64,000 bases of DNA from Acestrorhynchus altus (GCA_034509495.1 CM067505.1:7453594-7517593), one strand, 5' to 3'. Shown: positions 10,901 to 22,950, counted from the first letter of the stretch. The notes: generated from the sequence alone by a model not told the origin. Translations and numbers: made by a program.

Positions 10901-11219
10901 GACTGCACAGACAGTTCTGGTCGTGGTGGTGGTCTTCTGCCTGTCCTGGTTGCCCCATCATGTGGTGCATCTCTGGGTGGAGTTCGGCTCCTTCCCACTC
11001 AACCAAGCCTCTTTCCTTTTTCGGGTGGCCGCCCACTGCCTGGCCTACAGCAACTCTTCCGTCAACCCCATCATCTATGCCTTCCTCTCAGAGAACTTCA
11101 GGCAGGCCTACAAGCAGGTGTTTCGTTGCCGGGTGGCCAGTGAGTGTCCGGTACATGACGCCCGTGAGATGAGGAACAAGATAGAGATGATGCCCTCAAC
11201 CAACTGCACCACAGTTTAA
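7337..11219 (+). CDS. galr1: Galanin receptor type 1 (three coding exons, 340 aa)
   Basis: Class A GPCR for the neuropeptide galanin. Family members couple mainly to Gi/o at the plasma membrane of neurons and endocrine cells. The coding sequence is join(7337-7975, 8724-8789, 10902-11219): 213 + 22 + 105 codons plus TAA. Seven hydrophobic segments are visible. Hallmarks are GN at 42-43 (TM1), Asp73 in TM2, DRY at 124-126, Trp152 (TM4), Pro203 (TM5), CLSWLP at 248-253 (TM6) and NPIIY at 290-294 (TM7). Cys100 and Cys178 should form the ECL1-ECL2 disulfide. N-glycosylation sequons are at Asn3 and Asn174. Cys311 is a likely palmitoylation site. Residues matching human galanin contacts are kept: His255, His258, Glu262, Phe273. 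The length (340 versus 349 in human) and the three-exon plan fit GALR1, not GALR2 or GALR3. The start has G at -3 and G at +4. Fish can have two galr1 copies, and I cannot say which this is. Confidence 0.96.
7976..8723 (+). other. galr1 intron 1 (748 bp), with a MITE-like repeat
   Basis: GT...AG intron between phase-0 exons. Bases about 7985-8245 contain GGTTCTTT / GAACCA-type inverted motifs, as in short fold-back repeats with 'ggttctt' ends seen elsewhere here (about 41940-42120, 52350-52400, 61110-61250). The rest is AT-rich and unremarkable. Confidence 0.8.
8724..8789 (+). CDS. galr1: galr1 coding exon 2 (third intracellular loop micro-exon)
   Basis: A 66-bp phase-0 exon of 22 codons (VLNHLHKKLRNVSKKSEASK then KK). 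The human GALR1 third intracellular loop has a nearly identical segment. The acceptor is TGTGTGCAG ending at 8723; the donor is GTGAGA at 8790. It is Lys-rich and joins TM5 to TM6. It is too short to be found by ORF length and was found by homology plus splice sites. Confidence 0.95.
8790..10901 (+). other. galr1 intron 2 (2112 bp)
   Basis: GT...AG intron splitting the third-intracellular-loop coding sequence from TM6. AT-rich, with a short TG run near 9611-9628 followed by GA/GGGAG sequence, and no ORF with family similarity. I see no nested gene. The 64-codon ORF at 9962 resembles no protein family I recognise. Confidence 0.85.
10902..11219 (+). CDS. galr1: galr1 coding exon 3 (TM6, TM7, C-tail)
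   Basis: Encodes residues 236-340. The acceptor is TTGTTCACAG ending at 10901, and the exon starts in phase 0 with TAQTVLVVVVVF. It holds the CLSWLPHH and NPIIY motifs and the short cytoplasmic tail. The tail ends -TNCTTV, a possible class I PDZ ligand (Thr-x-Val); human GALR1 also ends Thr-x-Val. The stop TAA is at 11217-11219. Confidence 0.96.
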   Translation, partial: TAQTVLVVVVVFCLSWLPHHVVHLWVEFGSFPLNQASFLFRVAAHCLAYSNSSVNPIIYAFLSENFRQAYKQVFRCRVASECPVHDAREMRNKIEMMPSTNCTTV

Positions 11220-11500
11220 TGACATTCGCGAGCCAATTTCTCTGGCGATTGTGACTCACAGCACCGAAACGTGGCTGTCAGGTCTGCAGCATATGCAACA
11301 CAATGAGCTTTAGCTCAACAGTAAATAACACACAGTGTTACCAGTGGAGAAGCCATGGTCTTGTTTCTGTCCTGCAATCAAGTCTGCTATCATTCTGTTT
11401 CCAACAGCAACCTATGCCCTGTTGCCACTAATGGAACCTTGAAAGGACCACTTTGGCTTACTTTGGAGAGCCAAATAAAAGGTTCCGTTCAGATGTACTG
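11220..11500 (+). promoter_or_regulatory. galr1 3' UTR with candidate poly(A) signal
   Basis: Immediately follows the galr1 stop. A canonical AATAAA lies at 11474-11479, about 255 bp past the stop, with GT-rich sequence downstream. Later signals may also be used. This is inferred from the signal only. Confidence 0.45.
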
Positions 11501-11565
11501 TTTCAATTAATTTAGAAGTACTATATGTATGATAAATATGATTGTTATAAGACTTTCTTTCTTTC

Positions 11566-11700
11566 AAGCCTGGAGTACCAGGGTTGTAGCTGGTGTAATG
11601 CTGATTAGATGGCAAGCTGACAGTTGATGAGTGGGAACAAGGTAATAGCTTATAAGTTGGGAAGGAGCAGGAGATACTTCAGAACCAGGGTTGAAAATCT
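11566..11700. mobile_element. Possible fold-back MITE
   Basis: 'cctggagtaccagggttg' at one end and 'cttcagaaccagggttga' at the other resemble the ends of the fold-back elements at 18468 and 29163, but the arms are worn. Confidence 0.35.
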
Positions 11701-11937
11701 GCTTCATAGGAAAAGACATTTGGTTGCCTAATGAAGCTTCCAATAGACACAAACACCAACACAATACCTTAAAAAAACACTATCGGTTCTACTTTGAGTC
11801 ATGTAGCTCTATACAGCTCAGTGTACAGTACATCGTTCAAATAGAAGGCCTCGATTATACAGTGGTTCTTCTGTGGCATCACTACGAAGCCCCATTTTAC
11901 CATTTGGACCATGCCTTCAACATAAGACTGAAAACTG

Positions 11938-12172
11938 AGCTATGGAACAATGGAACTCTGATCTTTGGAATGGTAGTGCACCATTCAGTACTTTGAGATA
12001 AGTTGGGGAGTTGGGGATTAATGTGGTGGAGTGATGATTATCCAACATCCTGAACTCACTAAAGTTCTCATCACTCCATGCAATCAAATCCTCACAGTAA
12101 TGATGGCAGTTACTCCAAGATTTTGGAACAATGAATGAGCAGGTGTCCCGATACTTTTTCAATTTAGTATAC
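11938..12172 (+). mobile_element. Family A repeat copy 2
   Basis: Shares 'agtacttt', 'gagttggggatta', 'gatgattatccaacatcctg', 'actcacta' and 'gcaatcaaatcctcacag' with the other family A copies. It ends near 'gagcaggtgtcccgatactt', the usual terminal string of this repeat type. No ORF. Confidence 0.7.
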
Positions 12173-13365
12173 ATCTAGATGTGTTGAAAGAGGATTGATT
12201 CAGTAAGAAAAACCTGGAATATTAGGAATCGAGCACCAAGCTGTGCCCACTGCATGCATGCACGTGTGTATATGCACTTGCATATGTGTCTGTGCATTCA
12301 TTCATCTCTAGTGTGCCATTTACAATGTGTGGTTATTATTTTTTGCAATTGTAGACATTATTTAAAATGAAAATGATTCTGATACTGTATCTTCATTGAA
12401 GAAAAAGTTGAGTGAAGGTTCTCCTTCACAGATGAGTAGTGTTTAATGAAACATACTGGGTTGGGCTTTGGCCTGCGATGCTGTTAATAATGTAGATTCT
12501 CTGTAACTTACTAACTGCATGTGTGTTAGACATAAGAACTGGAATTGCAATCCCCGTGGCCTCCTTCATTAAATTGTCCTGAAGTAATCTGTTCCTACTA
12601 GGATGGATAAAGGGATTTCAAATTCATTATCCACCTCATGTTTACTGAGAAGTGCCTGCTGTGATGATTCTGTGGATGCAATATAATAGCTTTGTAATGT
12701 TTGAACTACGTTTCATAATGGCATGCTTGCTTGGGAACACTTTTGGGTTGTTGTTTTTTTCTTCTTTTCCCTCTTTCTCTCGCCACCCCCCTTATACGCC
12801 GTGCTCTTATACACCGTACTAAAGTTCATGTTTGTGGAGTGTGCCGAGATCCTGTCTTGAGATAGCCTGCACCTTGTTGTCATGGATACACATGGAGTTC
12901 AACAGAGGCTCTGAGCACCAGGCCCGTAGTCTTGAGCTTTGGAGTGAACAGCGGGAGAGTTAAAAGGCTCTGTCATTATGTGTGTGCAATGTGTGCAATG
13001 TGCTCGTGTGTAAGTGTGTTTGAGAGAGTGAGCGAGGGACTGAGTGAGTGAGTCTATGTGACCAAGCCGAGTGATGGGTCACTGTGAACCAACCGAAGAG
13101 GGAACTTCTGTAAGCTTCTCATTCTGTGTGAGACGTGGTGCACGGGGTTTATTCACTTTCAAAGGAAATCTTCACTTAAGTCACGGTACAGATCCCGATA
13201 CAGGGGTTACAATACATATATCATATACTGTAGGGAATATATTATAGATTATAAATGAAATTTTAGGAAAACTGTCAGTAGAAACACACAATCATATTCA
13301 TAAAATCCGAGTAAGGTTCAATGCATATTTTTTTCCCTTTCTGATCATTACAAGTAACTCATTAA
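12173..13365. other. Intergenic, no gene seen
   Basis: Complex sequence with short TG-rich stretches (about 12980-13060). No protein-like ORF or clear repeat family. Confidence 0.5.
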
Positions 13366-13369
13366 AATG

Positions 13370-13468
13370 ATTGCATTTCCAGCTCAAAATCATTCTGGAT
13401 GATTATTGTCTGAGATGTAAAGTGTTTTATTTAGTCCTTATAAGCAAAAGCAATTTATAAAATTGTAG

Positions 13469-13508
<40 letters not shown>

Positions 13509-13660
13509 CAAATGTGATTAGCCTAGAATCTCCTGAAAAGAACCATATCTGGTTTGTGTGACTATCGTCTATATATTATTTTTTTAATTATTTGGCAAAT
13601 AAAAGTATGTAAAACTATGAAAACATCCCACAAAATTAGCATAGAAATCTGCAGGTTAAG
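13370..13660 (+). repeat. Family D dispersed repeat, copy 1 (contains T33)
   Basis: Bases after the 33-T run (13471-13503) read 'ctcctgaaaagaaccatatc', then 'tgtgtgactatcgtct', 'aaataaaagtatg' and 'actatgaaaacatccca'. This matches, in order, 24375-24490 and 39258-39330. The family is not one I recognise. Confidence 0.55.
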
Positions 13661-13784
13661 TATTAATTCAAATCAATACTGTGTTTTTGAGAATCAATAA
13701 AGTATTGCAAAACTTTACAGTGATACTTTGATACATCAATATTTCTTTATACCCCTACACAGCAGACAATAGCTATGACCCATA

Positions 13785-14320
13785 TCAATCAATCAATCAA
13801 TCAATCAAAGTTTATTTATATGACACTTTTTACAAGGAGTTATCACAAAGAGGCTTTACATAAATCCGGGTCCAAGCCTCAAATGAGCAGCCAATGGGCA
13901 AACAGTTGCAAGGAAAAACTCCCTCAGACTAGGAGGAAGAAATCTTGAGAGGAACCATGGCTCAAGAGAGGAACCCATCCTCCTCTGGTCGACACCGGGG
14001 AACATAAACAAAGACACAATACATGGGTGTAGAAAAATAGAAAAGAAATGAATTACATAAATAGGGGGGGGTAATTTTGCTTGCAGTAGTTGTGATATAA
14101 GTATGAATGAATAATGGCAGATTTAGATAGTGGAGATTTAGGTAGCATGCAAGCCGGCGTTGGTAATGAAGTCCATGCAGGTTGCGGAGTCTAATCTACC
14201 AGTTGGTACTAGGAAGTGGAGGAGTAGAGGGGTGGACTGGTCCCGAACAGTAGGAGGAAGGCTATTCCAGAGCTGGGGGGCTTTATAAGAGTGGGCTCAT
14301 GATCCAAAAGCAGGAGCTGA
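13785..14320 (-). mobile_element. Dispersed repeat, inverse copy of the 4684-type element with a longer body
   Basis: Starts with a CAAT tandem run (13785-13808), then 'aagtttatttatatgacact', 'aaggaaaaactccctcaga', 'gaggaaccatggctcaagag' and 'gaacccatcctcctctggt'. These are reverse complements of the 3'-terminal repeat at 4684. The body extends to about 14320 with 'ggctattccagagct'. Non-coding remnant. Confidence 0.65.
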
Positions 14321-15860
14321 AAGCTATTCTAGATATCTTGCACTGTTTATTTATCTTTGTCATTTATAAATTGTAGAAGAGTTCATTTAATTCTCATGAG
14401 CTTTTCTGAGTAGAGCCCGTCCCACATCTCTGAGAATTTAGGACAGTACTGTATTCAGAGTTGAGTAGTAATGGAATACCTGTAACGGTCTTATGTAATC
14501 AGGAAAAAAAACCCCAATAACTGCTATAGATGGAACTATCTAAGGAAATATCAAACGAACTTTTTTTCATACTGTATGTGTGAAGGAAAAGAATATCACT
14601 GTCCAGTGTAAATGAGGCCTTCCAACCCAGTCATATTTAAAGAAACTTTACATAGAGATGCTCAGACTGGTGGATGCAGTGTTGGCTAAACTTTTATTTC
14701 TGTTACTAAACGAGTACATTTGTGTGTTTCTGTGTAATATTTTAGGTCTAATAATATTAATCACAATAAACTACAGGCTAAATGCTGCACACCATTGTTA
14801 ATGAAATCGTCTCAAACACTATTGACTTTGTTTTTATCTTCTTTTATAAATATTAAAAGAAAGCTTCTCACTACACATCTCATTATACACCAGCTAACCA
14901 GACCAGCAACAGACCAGCACAGACCAGTTCATACTATTTCAGATGAACATGGAATTCATGCTGATCTAAGATGTTTATTTTAGAGGAATGTTTTATTGAA
15001 TCTTGATGAATTTAATTCTTTTATGGGGAATAAAAAAAGTAAGAAAGTAAACATAAAAGTCATATATTTTACATTCAATACATGTAAAGTGACATATTTA
15101 AGTATATTTTTTTTTATTGTTGATACTGTCTGAATATGAATTATTCAAAATTCCATATTTAACATTATAATTTGCGAGACGGAATATCTGATTTTCATAA
15201 GCTATAAGCCATACGGATGGAAAATAAAACAAATGAAAAAGGCTTGAAAAGTCACTTTACTTTTAAAAAGCACAAAATACAAAGTTGACAGAAATTCATT
15301 TTATAAAGGAACTTTTTCACTTTTCCATGACGTTCGATTAAATACTCCGAATAGAATCATTTCACATTTTGTACAATCTTTTTTAAATTAACTTTTTTTT
15401 CTCTCTTCCCTGTGAAGTTCTCATTTTGAGAGGTTTCGCACCAGCAGCAGTGGTATAAATAATTGAGTAGACAGAGGATTGGTTTCATGAGAACACAAGT
15501 GTGATGTGGACATGTTTGGTATTTGCTGTAGACCCAAAAGATGGTTTCATGTTTTGTCTTTATTTAAATATACACACTTTTAAAAGACGACTAATCCAAA
15601 TGCAATGGAAAGGAGTCACATTTATATACGAATCCCTTTGATATTAAAAATCGACAATCTGTAAAAGAATATATTGACTGGCTGTATAAATACATCTCTG
15701 GACAAATTAAGAGACCACAAAATTGAAGTGACCACTCCATATTATACATTTCTCTGGTTTTACTATTTGCAGGCATGTGTTGGAGAAAAAGAAATATTTC
15801 CATTTTACTCTATAAAGCATTTACAATGTTTTTCCCAAACCCTGAATAAAAATATTGCTA
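14321..15860. other. Intergenic, includes family C AT-rich repeat
   Basis: Bases 15150-15310 ('tgattttcataagctataag', 'ggcttgaaaagtcactttac') match 49700-49860 and parts of 32520-32640 and 55080-55200. This is an AT-rich dispersed repeat here called family C. No gene seen in the rest. Confidence 0.5.
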
Positions 15861-15867
15861 TTTAGAG

Positions 15868-16178
15868 CTATCCATCCATTTTCTATACCACTTATTCCTG
15901 AATCACAGGGTCACAGGGGAGCCGGTGCCCAGCCGGCAACTCTGAGCACAAGGGCAGGAAACAACCCTAGACAGGGCACTAGTCCATCGTAGGGCCACTT
16001 TAGAGTCACCGATTCACCTACCAGACACGTCTTGTGACTGTGGGGCAAACCGGAGTACCCGGAGGAAACCCACACGAGCACGGGGAGAACATGCAAACTC
16101 CACACAGAAATTTCCCAGGTCGAAACCCAGGTCCTTCTTGCTGTGAGGCAACAGCGCTATCCACTGCGCCACAGAAAT
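15868..16178 (-). mobile_element. tRNA-derived SINE (V-SINE-like), near full length
   Basis: On the minus strand it begins TGTGGCGCAGTGGATAGCGC, a good Pol III A box. A B-box-like GGGTTTCGACCTGG follows. The conserved central part follows (GTGGAGTTTGCATGTTCTCC, then TTTCCTCCGGGTACTCCGG), and the element ends in GGATGGATAG. Head, centre and tail are in the right order. The V-SINE assignment is from memory of the central domain. Confidence 0.8.
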
Positions 16179-16219
16179 GTAAATAAAATCCTGCTTAAAA
16201 CCGTTTATTAACCTCAAAC

Positions 16220-17050
16220 AATATCAACAAATCCATATTTTGGCATGTTCTCCACCAGTCTTTCAAACTGCTGTTGGGTCACTTTATGCCATTACTGGCA
16301 CATAAGTTCAAGTACAGCTTTATTTGATTGAATGGATGGAAAGAAACAGCTTCCATACACGTAGAGAAGAAAAAATGGAAGCTGTACATAAGAGTCAATG
16401 ACAAATAAGTGGTTATTATTGGATTTTTGATATTCCTGAATAATTCTTACACCATTTTCATCTCTGATTAAACAAGGCTTGACATATGAAATTGCAACAA
16501 TCAAGATGCAAAATACAGGATTCCTTTGGTCAAAATTAATGTTAAGAATTTATTTAGCTTTGTTTCAGCTTTAATTCAAGGAGTTCTTCAAAAGTATTTC
16601 ATTATATGTGTATGAATTACTGCAGTTGTTTGTGGGACTTACTGTCACACATGCCATACTACACCGTAACTCCATACTCAAGCTCTGTGTAATTTCCTTA
16701 CTTTGATAACACATTAGTACTCCAAGCAACCCTTTGACAGTTGTTCTATTATGTTATCCAGACGCCTAAAAACACACCATTAGTAATGTTTCTAGTGACT
16801 GAAGGGGAAAGTCGTATGGGTTTGTATAGTGTGAGTGGTTTAGACCCGAAATTGAGCCAGTTCTCCCAGGCCACCTGGCATTTTCCAGCATATTTATAAC
16901 TGTGGGATAAAAAATCTGCAGCACATTGATGAGATGTACAAGACCAGGCAGTGGCCAATAAGAGTAAACAAACTCTGGGCGAGGAGGTGGGGACAACCAG
17001 AGTAACAACAAACATGGTGAAGAAAACCTCACATGCTGTTTGATTTAGAA
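16220..17050. other. Intergenic, no gene seen
   Basis: Moderately AT-rich complex sequence. The 88-codon overlapping minus-strand ORFs (16749-17032) match no family I know and lack splice context. Confidence 0.45.
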
Positions 17051-17054
17051 GAAG

Positions 17055-17345
17055 ATCATTCTGCAGGGTGTGGTGGTGGCCCTGCAGATGAAGTGTGTGT
17101 TACATTGTGGTTCAATCCCTGCTCCAGTCACTATCTATGAGGAGTTTGATCTGGTCTCCCTGTTTCTGAGCAGGTTTCCTCTTGCCTCTCAAAATGATGC
17201 TATATTGCCCCTAGGTGAGAGTGGGGTATGTGGTTCCCTGCAATGGACTGGTGCCCTCCACAGAGGTATTCCTACCTTGTGGCCAATGATTCTGAATAGG
17301 CGTCAGACCTACTAAGAAGAAGTGGATCTGAAGATGGATGGATGG
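17055..17345 (+). mobile_element. tRNA-derived SINE, diverged
   Basis: GGTTCAATCCC at 17109-17119 is a near-perfect Pol III B box. The body reads 'gaggagtttgatctggtctc', 'caggtttcctcttgcctct', 'ttgcccctaggtgagagtg', 'ctgcaatggactggtgccct' and 'ccaatgattctgaatagg', with a GATGGATGGATGG tail. The A box is worn. Confidence 0.8.
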
Positions 17346-17477
17346 TCTTTCTCTATAAAAGCATTGACATAAGCTGTGAAAAAGAACTACAGTGGAAATT
17401 GCTTTATTGTAATGTACACTTTATTCATGTATTTTTGCATTCTTTTGGGGACTCTTTCCAGGAGAAAGACACCATAT

Positions 17478-18365
17478 TACACAGATCAGCCGTAACACTA
17501 AAACCACTGACAGGTAAATTGAAGAACATTAATTATATTGTTACCAAGGCACCTGATTTTTCTTTGAAAGTCACATATGTTCAACATTTGTCTGAAATGT
17601 TCACATTCGGATGCACATGTGCAGAAGGTCTGCTTCCAGGAGAACCGTCAAGAAGCTTCCAGTGGCTGACATCTGGGTTTATCACCAAGCTTTAGCTCTC
17701 ACTGTAAAATGATTTGGCCATTATTGAGTTGTGTTCTTAGGTTCTTTACTTTAAAGCTTTTTATTTTCCTTTAATTCTGCGACCGAATCCTCCTGCGGCC
17801 ATGTTTGGCCATTTCTTTGGAACTTTCTTCAAACGTGGGGTGATGTGTGATTAGTCTGAGCAGAGATATCTCCCCAATGAGCAATGTCAGGTTGGATTGC
17901 CTTAAATGTCACATTGCCATGAATCAGATATGTATCAGTGTTTTTGTACGTCGCCGTTCACACTGCCACACCGATAATACATCTGGGTCACATGTAATGA
18001 CAAAATTGTATTTGGGCCACTTTTACCTGTTGTATAACTTTTGACAAGAACCAGATTGAGAGTATCTCTAAAGCAGGTTCAAAACAATCTTGTGGGGTGT
18101 TCCTTTAAAGTTAGTTTCTCTGAAAAGTGTTCTAAAGACAACTGGTGAACCAGCAACAGGGTCATGGGCACCCAAAGCCCCCAGATACATTGAGGCTCCA
18201 ACTCTGAACTTAAAGAACCTAAAGGATCTGCTGCTAATATCTTTGTGCCAGATACCACAAAACCTGATTTTGTCCATGCCTCAACAAGATGGAGATGTTT
18301 CCATGGCATGATGGGGACCTATACATATTAGGCAGGCGATCTTAATGTTATGGCTGATTGGTCTA
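17478..18365 (+). mobile_element. Tc1/mariner-like element, decayed but with both terminal repeats
   Basis: The 5' end (TA)CACAGATCAGCCGTAACA and the 3' end, whose reverse complement reads GACCAATCAGCCATAACA, are terminal inverted repeats flanked by TA at 17478-17479 and 18364-18365. The transposase relic near 18170-18290 shows LKNLKDLLLISLCQIPQ, the usual C-terminal segment of this family. Internal deletions and stops remove the DDE core. Confidence 0.85.
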
Positions 18366-18467
18366 TGTAAGCATGGTCTGTGCTGGATGATCAGGGGCTT
18401 GTTTTGTAATATGATTCCATATCTATTTGTTATCTTGTTGCATGTCAACAAAACTGTTAATTACACT

Positions 18468-18646
18468 AGTGTTTCTCAGTCTTGGTCCTGGAGGCACCAC
18501 TGCCCTGCACATTTAGTGTTAACACCCCTGCTTCTCTGAAGGACTTGTGATTAAGCTGATTAATTGAATCGGGTGTGGTCAGAGCAGGGAAAGCTCCAAA
18601 ATATGCAAAGTAGTGGTGCCTCTAGGACCACGGTTGAGTACTGCTG
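18468..18646. mobile_element. Fold-back MITE (hAT-like)
   Basis: Left end 'agtgtttctcagtcttggtc' and right end (reverse complement) 'agcagtactcaaccgtggtc' pair. Next to them 'cctggaggcaccact' pairs with 'agtggtgcctctagg'. The element is one imperfect hairpin of about 180 bp with no ORF. The hAT assignment rests on likeness to common fish repeats. Confidence 0.75.
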
Positions 18647-18649
18647 GAT

Positions 18650-19148
18650 TACACCAGGCAGACATTTGTGGAAAATGACACTGCAATTGTTTATTTTTAG
18701 GAATAATGTTTTAAAACAAAATACCATGTTTACTCTTAATGAATAATGTTATAAAATCACAGTCTAATATTAGACCTATTGGATTTTGGCTTTAAGTCTA
18801 AAAAATATCTTTAAATGAGATGAGGTAACGAAACAGCGTCTTTCAAAAAGAAATGTAGTAGAATATGTAGCCCAGAGGCTCTTGTGAAACTAATGACATA
18901 ATTGTCATTGAAATTCAAAAAAGCACCTGGGCTAGAAAGCCTTGACAATATCTCTTCTTCAATGCCACTAATTATCATGTCTACCTCTGCCGGAAGGCAG
19001 AAACTTGGCCATGGGTGGACCTTTCCACAAAAAAAAAATTACACACAAGACAAGACATACAAAAGGTTATAACAGCTCAAAATAAAAGTCTGGCATTGGC
19101 CCTTACAGGCTACAGATTTGAGTCCATTTGAAAATATGCTGTGTGTGA
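18650..19148. other. Intergenic, no gene seen
   Basis: AT-rich unique-looking sequence between the MITE and a long compound microsatellite. Confidence 0.5.
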
Positions 19149-19375
<227 letters not shown>

Positions 19376-20164
19376 TTTACATAGGTAGAAAACACTACAG
19401 TTAAGTTTAATAACATTGAGAACTTTGTTCCAGTCAGGGTTGAGTTGGTTAGGTTACAGCGGTTCCTTTGTTACATTCTCTGTTCAAATTATTTATTTCT
19501 CAAATAACTATTTGCATCACTAATTTATGAACATGCACAAGTATATACTCTATGTTCAGCACACATATGTACATGTATGAATTTTGAAACTGTGCTTAAA
19601 ACACAAATGTTTGAATTCCTTGAGACCAGGATGTGGCTAGGTCTCCTTTTGTGTAAAAAAAAAATAAATACAACTAAACATTTCCAGTCCTGCAAATTGG
19701 CTTGGAGGAATTGTACCCCACGTTTGAACACAACTCTCTGCACATTATCATACATATCATTGTTTTTTACTGCGTGACCTAAATTCTTGGAGACCCCATG
19801 ACAGATGTCCTGATGTTTTTCCTTTTTAGAAATTATGGTATATTTCAAAATTCATTGTTTCTATTAATACTGTCAAGTTGTCCTGGCCCAGATGCAGCAA
19901 AAACATGCCAAAACCATAAACTACCACCAATTACTGTTTCACAGATGGGAGAAAATTGTTTGCTGAATGTAGTGATTTATGCCCAAACATAATGCTTTTC
20001 ATCTAGTTTTGCCCTCATTCAGCCCAAAATTTCTGGCTTGTCCATGTGGTCTTTAGCAAACTGCAGATGGATGCGGCTTTGTGACAATGCCTTTGTTGTA
20101 AAAAGTGTTACATAAATAAACTTTTATTTTACTTTTATAAATGTAATAGAAAGGACCTGCTGGC

Positions 20165-20490
20165 ATGATACACCTAATGCCTGAATGGGATAGAGGAGAG
20201 CAAACCCCAGCATTGAGTTACAAAACAGTGCATCAGTGTTCTTTGGAATGATGATGCTCCATCAAATACTTTTGGGACAGGATGCATTGGGGAGGTGAGG
20301 ATTGAAGGAGTGATGATCAACCAATAAACCCTCACTAATGCATCTCTCTATATGCAATCAAATCAAATCCTCACAGCAATGCTCCAGAATCAAGTACAGC
20401 GCCTTTCCTGGACATTAGAGACAATTCCTCCAACAAAAGCGGATACATTTATTTTAATATCCTGATTTTGGAAACATATTTGTCTATATA
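20165..20490 (+). mobile_element. Family A repeat copy 3
   Basis: Contains 'gatgatgctccatcaaatac', 'ttttgggacagg', 'gaggtgaggattg', 'gatgatcaacca', 'ccctcactaatgc', 'gcaatcaaatc', 'ctcacagcaatgctcc' and 'caacaaaagcggatac', in the same order as copies at 1655, 11938 and 26040. Confidence 0.75.
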
Positions 20491-20739
20491 TTGTATACAT
20501 ATCAATGAACATACATTCATGGTAGAAATCAGTTTATGCTTGAAGCTGCATGAAGTCATTATTTAAAACCTGTTTATCTGCTTTCTGTTGGACAAAACCT
20601 TCATCCTTTGCTTTTAGACTAGCGCTGTTCTCTTTTAGGCTCAGTTTCCAAAGTATTCCCACATTTATGTAGTAAGCATGAAGACAGCATCAAGTATATA
20701 AATCTGAAATGAAAATGTAATTACCTTCCATTTACGGCC

Positions 20740-21090
20740 TTTACATCTCTTTGCCCTGCCATTAGGACTTGATCTTCACTCAGTGGTGAATATGATGCAT
20801 CATTTCATTAATGCACTCTATCCATTAAGATAAATTATTTCAGGGGCTTTCATTAAAAGAAATTTAATTGGTGAAAAAAAAAATCTGTAATGCGGCCAGA
20901 GCACAAACAAAGCAGGGCCTAAAAATCCACATTTTCTCTCTTCACCTTGGAGCATAATAGATTCTATGTTCCCCTGGTTATGAAGGAAGCCGCTGGCTGC
21001 TCCTTATCAAACACGCAGGAGACCCCCTGATTGCTCCAGCCTTGAGCTGCGACACTCCATACAGTTACTGCTGTTGCTGGGTTACTGTTG
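20740..21090. other. Complex non-repeat block, conserved-noncoding-like
   Basis: No simple repeats or transposon motifs. Balanced composition with several homeodomain-type ATTA/TAATTG cores (20785-20880). No ORF. It could be a cis-regulatory element of a distant gene; this is inference from texture only. Confidence 0.3.
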
Positions 21091-21099
21091 GCTGTGGCT

Positions 21100-22215
21100 C
21101 AGCCACAGCCTCGACACACCACCATAAACTCACTTAAAAGAAAAAACATGCTGGTGTGACAGCTCTGAGTGAGTTTATTAAAACCTGGCATCTGTCTAGA
21201 CAATATCAATAGTAGCCTTTATGAGCCTGTAAGGAAGAATATCAGAGCTATATGATGACAGTTGCACAGCAAGATACTGTGATTGTCAGGCTGCTGGTTG
21301 TGTAAGTTTATAATGATCATTTTTCCATGCTGTTATTATTTTCCATGATGTTAAAAAGCTGAATAGAAATAATTTAACACTGAATATTACATGGTTTACA
21401 CACAAAGTCTTCCTATCTGAATTCAAGATACATGTAAGAGTACTGTATTCAGTGTGTGGGTTGTGTTTATGTTTAATATAAAAATTAAAAGAAAAAAAAT
21501 AAAATTTGTCCAAAATTTGCATGGTATTTGCATTACCATGTTCATAATATCTGCAATTGTACATTTTTATTATTTGAAGTGCTGTGAATTTCTGTGCAGG
21601 ACTTTCAGCTGAATGTAAATTCAGTACATATAAAGAACTTTGGGGAAACATCTTATTTTTCCAGGCATCTGGAAAAAAAGCACAACAGGATAATGTGCAG
21701 CGATGGGGGATCATTTTAGCTATGTAATGTTAGCAAACTGAAAGTTTGTTGGTAATTTTAGTCATTATACAAATTAAAGCCACCATTAACTTGGGGAGCA
21801 GAAGCAGTACAATACCATTTTACATCATGTACCACAAGATAGCAAGTCTAGAACAAAGCAGGCCTTTACTGCAGAGAACAGAGTAACAATAATGCTTATC
21901 ATTATTATCATGTTATTATCACGTTTGCTCTGAGCTTACCATGGGGAGTTTGAATCTCATTACCAGAACCTGCCCAGGACTTTCTCTTGTAGCTGAGAAA
22001 TCTGTATGCTGATGCTTGAGCCGCCTATCTGTTACTTTCCATGATGGTTTAATCCGATAGTCTGAGGGCAGACAGAAATCTATTATTATGTTTTCACATT
22101 TAATAATTCATATATATGGATTGAATGGTTTATATTCAGCTTTATATTGAAGCTTTTATTCGGTGATTTGTAGAAAAGAAGGGACACATAATTATCACCA
22201 TCATTTGCTTCCAAA
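21100..22215. other. Intergenic, no gene seen
   Basis: The 142-codon minus-strand ORF at 21286-21714 is AT-rich, low in family likeness and has no splice context. I do not call it a gene. Confidence 0.5.
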
Positions 22216-22216
22216 A

Positions 22217-22305
22217 GTTATAATATAATATAATATAATATAATATAATAGTAATATAATATAATATAATATAATATATTTATAATATAATATAATATAA
22301 TATAA
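22217..22305. repeat. ATAAT pentanucleotide microsatellite
   Basis: Tandem TATAA/ATAAT units with a few interruptions near 22250 and 22277. A second ATAAT array is at 40128-40233. Confidence 0.95.
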
Positions 22306-22949
22306 AAAAATGATTAAATATTATTTAATATTAAAATTTTATAAAATACATGATGCAATATGCTTTTATATATTAATAAATTATGTAAAATTAATGATAA
22401 TGAATGTGTAATTCATTTGAATTGTTTATATTTTATATTGATTATATGTTTATACGTCTGATGATCTTATATCATCTTCATCATTATAGGAAACTAAATT
22501 TGTTTTCATTTAAGAGTATTTAGATGTGTGAATGTGAATATGTTTGGATAAAGAAAATATGGGTGTGGGTTGTTTGATTTTTGTCTGTTTTGCTTATAAG
22601 GATCTTGACTCAGACTTGGCTTTAGCTGTCTTGATTGCAACAGTACAAGCAATTACATGACAGTGTGGTGCAAGATGCGCATTTCCTGCTCATAGTTTTA
22701 ACAAAAATGAAAGCTTTAGTCAATCAAAGTTCTACCAGAAGAGTCCAATGCTACACCTACTATTCTCAAATGAATCATCTGCCCCACCTGTCTTTGAAAG
22801 GCCTCTACTCACATGGCCCTCGTGCTGCTTTACAGATGCTGACATTCACAGGTGCAGGCAGCTAAGTGTCTAATACCAGAAGACTCTTAGAAGTGAGCAG
22901 AGGGTGAGCAGGCTTGGCTAGATAGGGCAGTGCTTGGTTACGTAGGGGG

Positions 22950-22950
<1 letters not shown>

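Noticed and set aside
21286..21714. 142-codon minus-strand ORF
   Set aside because: AT-rich, no known domain, not flanked by splice sites or promoter features; likely chance.
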